9,488 nucleotides of DNA, from NCBI GenBank assembly GCA_035438705.1, contig DAORIV010000017.1, positions 1-9,488 on the forward strand. Direction: 5' to 3'. This document shows positions 4,618 through 9,488 of the stretch, piece after piece. The stretch comes from C7867-006 sp035438705. Lineage in GTDB: Bacteria > Patescibacteriota > Minisyncoccia > Phycocordibacterales > DATDWN01. Both the position numbers and the translations under genes were made by a program. The notes beneath the pieces were generated by a model. The model ran no database searches. It was given only the letters and a program-made list of their open reading frames with translations, and was not told the DNA's origin. Numbering within the stretch: position 1 is the first letter of the stretch; each line of letters opens with the position of its first letter.

Positions 4618-7245
4618 TTATATCTTCCGATATGCCTTGTATTGCTTTAATGCCTTTTTTAAGTATTTTCCTGTGTGAGATTTTTCATTATTTGCAACCT
4701 CCTCTGGTGTACCTTTTGCAATAAGTTCCCCACCTCCTATACCACCCTCTGGACCAATATCTAACAGATAATCTGCAGACTTAATTACATCCATATTGTG
4801 TTCAATAACCAAAACAGTATTTCCTTTGTTTACAAGTTTCTGTAGAATTTCTATCAACTTTCTAACATCTTCATAATGCAAACCAATTGTAGGTTCATCT
4901 AAAAGATAAATAGTTTTTTGTATATGTGGTTTGTATAACTCTGAAGATATTTTTACTCTTTGTGCTTCACCTCCGGAAAGTGTTGTTGCTGATTGTCCCA
5001 ACTCTAAATAACCCAGCCCTACATCATCTAAACATTTTAGTCTGTCATATACAGCAGGAATATCCTCAAAAAAAGTTAAAGCTTCTTCAATAGTCATTTT
5101 TAAAACATCATGAATACTTTTCTTTTTATACTTTACTTCTAGAGTTTCTTTCATAAACCTTTTACCCTTACAGACATCACAAGGCACATATACAGTCGGT
5201 AAAAAGTGCATTTCAACTTCTATCATACCGTTACCCTGACAAGTCTCACATCTTCCACCTTTAACATTGAAAGAAAATCTATTACTTCTCCAACCTCTTG
5301 CACGAGCTTCTGAAGTTTCAGCGAACAAATCACGTATAAAAGTCCAGGCTCCAGTATACGTTGCTGGATTACTTCGTGGAGTTCTACCAATTGGAGATTG
5401 ATCGATAAGTATCGTTCTGCCTAAATACTCAGTACCAATAAAAGACTTACAATTATATGTATTTGCATTTCTAAACTTTCTCTCAAGTCTTACTTGAAGA
5501 TTCTTATGTAGAATTTCATAAACAAAAGATGATTTACCTGACCCAGAAACTCCGGTTACACAAATAAACCTACCAAGTGGAATATCAACATTTAAGTTTT
5601 TAATATTAAACACTTTGCCTCCTCGTATTTGAATACTTCCTTTTTGTTCGTCTCTTCTTTTTTCTGGAAGTTCAATTATTTTATCTCCACGTAAATAATC
5701 TAAAGTTACAGACTTAGAATCATTTTTCTTTGAAGTTAAAAGAGGTTCTAGATAATCTGCCACAACCACATCCCCTCCGTGAATGCCAGCCCCTGGCCCA
5801 ATATCTACAATATAGTCAGATGCAAAGATAGTATCTTCATCATGCTCTACAACTAAAATAGTATTTCCTAGATTCTTTAAATCAAGTAATGTATTAATTA
5901 GTCTGTCATTGTCTCTACTATGAAGACCTATTGTTGGCTCATCTAGTACATACAATGCACCAACTAAACCAGAGCCAAGTTGTGATGCAAGACGAATTCT
6001 TTGTGCTTCTCCTCCAGACAGTGTATGAGCACGTCTATCTAGTGATAAGTACTCTATACCAACGTTCAACATAAAAAGTAAACGTGACTCTATCTCCTTA
6101 ACAACCACACTTGAAATACTTTTTTCTCTTTCAGATAATTTTACTTTAGATAAAAAATCATATGCATCTTTGATTGACATACCAACAAAATCCACTATGT
6201 TTTTATCACCAATCAAAACATGCAAAGCTTCTTCTCTCAGTCTCGCACCCTTGCATTTAGGACATGGCTCGGAACCGAAAAAATGTTTCGTACCTAAACC
6301 ATTACACTCAGGACAAGCACCATATGGAGAGTTAAATGAAAAAAGTCTTGGTTCTACCTCAGGATATGAATATCCATCTTTTGGACAAGAAAGTTTTGAA
6401 GACATGAAAAACTCCTCGGGTTTGTAATCCTTTTGCTTTTCTTTAGCCATATCTCTAAAAAGAATTTTTACTTGGCCATCTGACTCATGCAAAGCTCTTT
6501 CTAAATCTTCTGATAATCTTTCTTCACCACCTTTTGGATCAGATTTAAAATCAACTAGTGAGATAGTATCTACTAAAACATCTATACTATGTCTAACTGT
6601 TTTCGAAAGCTCAATTCTGTCACGAAGAGATTTTTTCTCTCCATCAATTAGTACATGTGAAAAACCTTTTCCAAGTAAGTCATATAAAAGTTGATAATAT
6701 TCACCCTTTCTACCCTTTACAACAGGTGCATATATTTCAATGTTATATGGTAGTGGTATTTTTGTTTTAGGATCAGGTTTTACACTTTTTATTTTGTCTA
6801 GGATAAAATTTTTAATTTCATCATTTGAAAGTTTGCTTATTTCTGTACCACAAACTAAACAATGTGGATGCCCTACACGAGAATACATGATACGCAAGTA
6901 GTCATATATTTCTGTAATAGTTGCCACGGTAGAACGTGGATTATTTGATCGAGATTTTTGATCAATGGAAATGGCTGGAGAAAGCCCACGTATTTCATCT
7001 ACATCTGGCTTCTGCATCTGCCTTAGGAACTGTCTAGCATATGAAGAAAGAGACTCAACGTATTTTCGTTGTCCTTCAGCAAAAATGGTATCAAAAGCGA
7101 GAGAAGATTTTCCTGAACCAGAAAGACCTGTGAAAACCACCATTTTATTTCTTGGCATTTCTACAGTGATATTTTTAAGGTTGTGAGTTCTTGCGCCACG
7201 AACTACTATAACATCATTATTATTTTGTTGATTTTTTTGTTTCAT
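4618..7245 (-). CDS. uvrA: Excinuclease ABC subunit A lacking the insertion domain
   Basis: 875 residues from the ATG at 7243-7245; E. coli UvrA has 940. This dimeric ABC ATPase scans DNA for damage and delivers UvrB. First ATPase module: Walker A GLSGSGKS (40-47), signature LSGGEAQRIRLA (409-420), Walker B VLDEPTIGL (433-441). Second module: GVSGSGKSS (565-573), LSGGEAQRVKIS (756-767), LLDEPTIGLH (781-790). The region around 160-230 (APVVKGRKGEYY) fits the UvrB-binding domain. The C-terminal zinc module has C666/C669 and C689/C692. C311/C314 and C328/C331 form another CxxC pair, separated by only 13 residues. E. coli has about 100 more residues there (the insertion domain). Before it, the usual CPxC is CPKD (287-290). 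The start fits family N-termini (KQKN...VRGARTHNL). Its upstream signals are lost in the 100-N gap. It lies downstream of uvrB. Confidence 0.96.
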   Translation of the reverse strand: MKQKNQQNNNDVIVVRGARTHNLKNITVEMPRNKMVVFTGLSGSGKSSLAFDTIFAEGQRKYVESLSSYARQFLRQMQKPDVDEIRGLSPAISIDQKSRSNNPRSTVATITEIYDYLRIMYSRVGHPHCLVCGTEISKLSNDEIKNFILDKIKSVKPDPKTKIPLPYNIEIYAPVVKGRKGEYYQLLYDLLGKGFSHVLIDGEKKSLRDRIELSKTVRHSIDVLVDTISLVDFKSDPKGGEERLSEDLERALHESDGQVKILFRDMAKEKQKDYKPEEFFMSSKLSCPKDGYSYPEVEPRLFSFNSPYGACPECNGLGTKHFFGSEPCPKCKGARLREEALHVLIGDKNIVDFVGMSIKDAYDFLSKVKLSEREKSISSVVVKEIESRLLFMLNVGIEYLSLDRRAHTLSGGEAQRIRLASQLGSGLVGALYVLDEPTIGLHSRDNDRLINTLLDLKNLGNTILVVEHDEDTIFASDYIVDIGPGAGIHGGDVVVADYLEPLLTSKKNDSKSVTLDYLRGDKIIELPEKRRDEQKGSIQIRGGKVFNIKNLNVDIPLGRFICVTGVSGSGKSSFVYEILHKNLQVRLERKFRNANTYNCKSFIGTEYLGRTILIDQSPIGRTPRSNPATYTGAWTFIRDLFAETSEARARGWRSNRFSFNVKGGRCETCQGNGMIEVEMHFLPTVYVPCDVCKGKRFMKETLEVKYKKKSIHDVLKMTIEEALTFFEDIPAVYDRLKCLDDVGLGYLELGQSATTLSGGEAQRVKISSELYKPHIQKTIYLLDEPTIGLHYEDVRKLIEILQKLVNKGNTVLVIEHNMDVIKSADYLLDIGPEGGIGGGELIAKGTPEEVANNEKSHTGKYLKKALKQYKAYRKI

Positions 7246-7251
7246 ATATAT

Positions 7252-7351
7252 NNNNNNNNNNNNNNNNNNNNNNNNNNNNNNNNNNNNNNNNNNNNNNNNN
7301 NNNNNNNNNNNNNNNNNNNNNNNNNNNNNNNNNNNNNNNNNNNNNNNNNNN
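7252..7351. other. Assembly gap, 100 N
   Basis: Exactly 100 undetermined bases between uvrB and uvrA. The round length suggests a scaffolding placeholder, so the true distance and content are unknown. Any reading frame drawn through it, such as an N-terminal extension of uvrA from an ATG at 7407, is artificial. Confidence 0.98.
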
Positions 7352-7376
7352 CGTAAATAAAACCTTCGTAAGTCAT
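7352..7376 (-). CDS. Possible start of a small gene between uvrB and uvrA, cut by the gap
   Basis: On the minus strand AAGGGAG (7384-7390) lies 7 bases before an ATG (7374-7376) that begins MTYEGFIY and runs into the gap. The uvrB stop is 36 bases upstream. If the gap really were 100 bases, this frame would reach a TGA (7242-7244) overlapping the uvrA start as ATGA and give about 44 residues. That is the layout of a translationally coupled gene, but the gap length cannot be trusted. Only 25 bases of coding sequence are visible, so no family can be proposed. Confidence 0.3.
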
Positions 7377-7412
7377 TTGACTCTCTCCCTTCAATACAAT
7401 AAAACATTTATG

Positions 7413-9485
7413 CTACATTAGCAAGTCCTTATTTCTATGATTTTTAACTTTTGACTTCTTTTCCTCTTTCACTTTCTTTTCTAATATTTTTTGTAGCTCG
7501 AGTATTTCATCTCGTAGTATTGCAGCTGTTTCAAAATCTAGTATTTTTACACTACCCTCCATTTGTTTTTCTTTCTGTTTTATCAATTTTTCTGGATCTT
7601 TATCCAACATTTTTTTATCCAACTGAAGTAGACCATCGACAGTTTTTCTGTGCTCCGTCTTCATTTGCTCAGTTATGTCCTGAATCTTTTTAATAATTGT
7701 TTTTGGAGTAATATTATTTTTTTTATTGTATTCAATTTGCAAATTTCTTCTTCTTTCAGTCTCTTGCATAGCCCTCTGCATAGAACCTGTAATATTATCG
7801 GCATAAAGTATAACTCTTCCATCAGAATTTCTAGCTGCACGTCCAATAATCTGTATTAGTGATGTTTCTGAGCGCAAAAAACCTTCTTTGTCTGCATCAA
7901 GTATTCCTATAAGTGTTACCTCAGGTAAATCCAGACCCTCTCTGAGCAAATTAACTCCAACAAGTACATCGAACTCACCCTTTCTTAGTGAAGTAAGAAT
8001 TTCAATTCTTTGAATAGTTTTTATATCACTGTGTAAATACTCTGCTCGAATATTTTTTTCTTTCAAATACTCTGATAAATCCTCCGCCATTTTTTTAGTC
8101 AGTGTAGTAGCTATAACTCTTCCACCCGCTTTAATAGCTTTCTCTGCTTCAACTATAAAATCTTTAATTTGTCCCTTGTAAGTACCTTTTTCAACAATTG
8201 GTTTAACGTCCACAACAGGATCAATAAGGCCCGTTGGACGTATAACTTGTTCGACAGTTTGCTCACTATTGTTTTTCTCATATTCACCTGGAGTTGCTGA
8301 GGTGTATATTACTTGCCCCACTCTTTCTTCAAATTCATTAAATTTAAGTGGTCTATTATCTTTACAACTTGGTAATCTAAAACCAAAATCAACTAATGAT
8401 TGTTTTCTTGATGCATCACCTGCATACATTGCACCCAGTTGTGGCACAGATACATGTGACTCATCGATAACAGTCAGAAAATCTGGATTACCATCTTTGT
8501 CGTGTGGAAAATATGATAGCAGTGTGTCTGGAGCTTCACCTTCTTTTTTGCCTGAAAAATGTCTTGAGTAGTTTTCAATTCCATTACAGTAGCCCATTTC
8601 TTTTATTAGAGCCAGATCATATGTAGTTCGCCTTTTTAATCTTTCTGCTTCAAGATTCTTACCTTCTTTTTCTAATTCTTTTAGTCTTTTTGTAAGTTCT
8701 GCTTTGATGGTTTTGAAAGCATTCTCACTTTGTTCAGGTGTAGAAATAAAATGTTTTGCAGGAAATAAGAAAAAAACCTCAACTTCATTTATAATCTCAC
8801 GAGTAATACTATCTATTTGTAGTATTTCATTTATTTTATTTTCAATTATTTCAATTCTATATATTACTTTCTCAGAAACCGGCATTATTTCTATCATATT
8901 TCCTATTGCTCGAAACATACCTGGAGTTAGGTCCGCAGTTGTGCGTTCAAAATGTATATCAATTAACTTTCTAATAAAATCAGCTCTTGATATTGGTTCA
9001 TCTTTTTTAACTTTTAGGTTAACTTTTTCATATTCTAAAGGTGATCCCAAACCATATATACAGGATACTGATGCCACCACGATTACATCTTTCCGAGTTA
9101 ACAGAGCCTGAGTTGATGCATGCCTCAATCTTTCAATTTCTTCATTTATCATCGCCTCTTTTTCAATATACGTATCAGATACTGGCATGTATGCTTCAGG
9201 TTGATAATAGTCATAATAAGAAACAAAATAATGCACAGCATTGTTTGGGAAAAATTCTTTATATTCCTGAGCTAGTTGAGCAGCAAGTGTTTTGTTATGG
9301 GCAATAACCAAAGTTGGTTTATTAACTTCTTGTATAACATTAGCGACTGTATATGTTTTACCAGAACCAGTCACACCCAAAAGAGTCTGATGCCTCAGAC
9401 CCTTTTTAACACCGTCCACCAAACTTTTGATAGCTTTTGGTTGATCGCCAGCTGGTGGAAAATCTCTTTTAATTTGAAAATTCAT
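7413..9485 (-). CDS. uvrB: Excinuclease ABC subunit B
   Basis: 690 residues, full length for the family. UvrB is the helicase-like subunit that UvrA loads at damage and that then recruits UvrC. Visible in order: the N-terminal family motif FPPAGDQPKAI (9-19), Walker A GVTGSGKT (37-44), the beta-hairpin region YYDYYQPEAYMP (90-101) that clamps DNA, SCIYGLG (141-147), Walker B VIDESH (339-344), motif III TSAT (395-398), HSDIKTIQR (485-493), LREGLDLPEV (514-523), motif VI QIIGRAARN (545-553), and a C-terminal UVR motif (about 634-668) for UvrC contact. A lysine-rich tail follows. The start at 9483-9485 fits family N-termini. Only 3 upstream bases are in the window, so its promoter, and any LexA site, cannot be seen. 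It precedes uvrA on the same strand, probably as one operon. Confidence 0.98.
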   Translation of the reverse strand: MNFQIKRDFPPAGDQPKAIKSLVDGVKKGLRHQTLLGVTGSGKTYTVANVIQEVNKPTLVIAHNKTLAAQLAQEYKEFFPNNAVHYFVSYYDYYQPEAYMPVSDTYIEKEAMINEEIERLRHASTQALLTRKDVIVVASVSCIYGLGSPLEYEKVNLKVKKDEPISRADFIRKLIDIHFERTTADLTPGMFRAIGNMIEIMPVSEKVIYRIEIIENKINEILQIDSITREIINEVEVFFLFPAKHFISTPEQSENAFKTIKAELTKRLKELEKEGKNLEAERLKRRTTYDLALIKEMGYCNGIENYSRHFSGKKEGEAPDTLLSYFPHDKDGNPDFLTVIDESHVSVPQLGAMYAGDASRKQSLVDFGFRLPSCKDNRPLKFNEFEERVGQVIYTSATPGEYEKNNSEQTVEQVIRPTGLIDPVVDVKPIVEKGTYKGQIKDFIVEAEKAIKAGGRVIATTLTKKMAEDLSEYLKEKNIRAEYLHSDIKTIQRIEILTSLRKGEFDVLVGVNLLREGLDLPEVTLIGILDADKEGFLRSETSLIQIIGRAARNSDGRVILYADNITGSMQRAMQETERRRNLQIEYNKKNNITPKTIIKKIQDITEQMKTEHRKTVDGLLQLDKKMLDKDPEKLIKQKEKQMEGSVKILDFETAAILRDEILELQKILEKKVKEEKKSKVKNHRNKDLLM

Positions 9486-9488
9486 ATT

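Noticed and set aside
7246..7407. N-terminal extension of uvrA starting MFYCIEGRE at 7407
   Set aside because: It depends on reading through 100 N. Family alignment places the UvrA start at 7245, and no ribosome site precedes 7407.
8704..9111. Plus-strand open frame of 135 codons inside uvrB
   Set aside because: It is fully antisense to conserved UvrB sequence with no start signals, and AT-rich third positions explain the open frame.
1..9488. UGA recoded as glycine, as in some CPR lineages
   Set aside because: All long frames are complete with UGA as a stop, and no conserved glycine position requires recoding.

Overview
The window reads as a piece of a small, AT-rich bacterial genome, most probably a Candidate Phyla Radiation (Patescibacteria, Parcubacteria-like) metagenome scaffold. 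This placement is inferred from gene content: a UvrC that stops before the helix-hairpin-helix domain, a UvrA with a collapsed insertion region, compact intergenic spaces, and an assembly gap of exactly 100 N at 7252-7351. The standard genetic code fits all genes. No phage, transposase or CRISPR array is visible.

Layout. Positions 1-53 are the 3' part of tRNA-Ala(UGC), followed by a terminator. Positions 84-213 form a dense run of perfect hairpins that includes an inverted copy of the tRNA T-arm. A well-formed promoter and Shine-Dalgarno site then drive a plus-strand gene (324-1169) for an exported protein that looks like a TIM-barrel hydrolase. A shared hairpin terminator separates it from the converging ddl gene (1201-2181, minus). 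The stretch 2182-2483 has no clear protein gene. It holds the ddl promoter, several hairpins, a possible small RNA and the adk terminator. An adenylate kinase-family gene (2484-3116, minus), richer in GC than its neighbours, has its own promoter. uvrC (3184-4416, minus) lies just upstream of it. A 39-codon plus-strand gene for a tiny membrane protein (4458-4577) sits between uvrC and uvrA and ends in a strong hairpin terminator that also faces the 3' end of uvrA. uvrA (4618-7245) and uvrB (7413-9485) run on the minus strand in the order uvrB-uvrA. The assembly gap and the start of a possible small gene lie between them.

How the genes fit together. uvrA, uvrB and uvrC are the complete incision machinery of bacterial nucleotide excision repair. 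UvrA finds damage and loads UvrB, and UvrC cuts on both sides. Two of the three proteins look streamlined. UvrA keeps both ATPase modules and a UvrB-binding region but lacks the roughly 100-residue insertion that E. coli UvrA has between two CxxC pairs. UvrC keeps both nuclease domains, the UVR motif and the four Fe-S cysteines but lacks the C-terminal (HhH)2 domain. ddl serves peptidoglycan precursor synthesis and adk serves adenine nucleotide balance; neither is obviously linked to repair.

I do not see a clear new multi-gene system. The points most worth checking are the reduced UvrA and UvrC, changed substrate-contact residues in Ddl, the hairpin region with an anti-tRNA segment after tRNA-Ala, a possible small RNA upstream of ddl, the 39-residue membrane protein, and what lies in the assembly gap.
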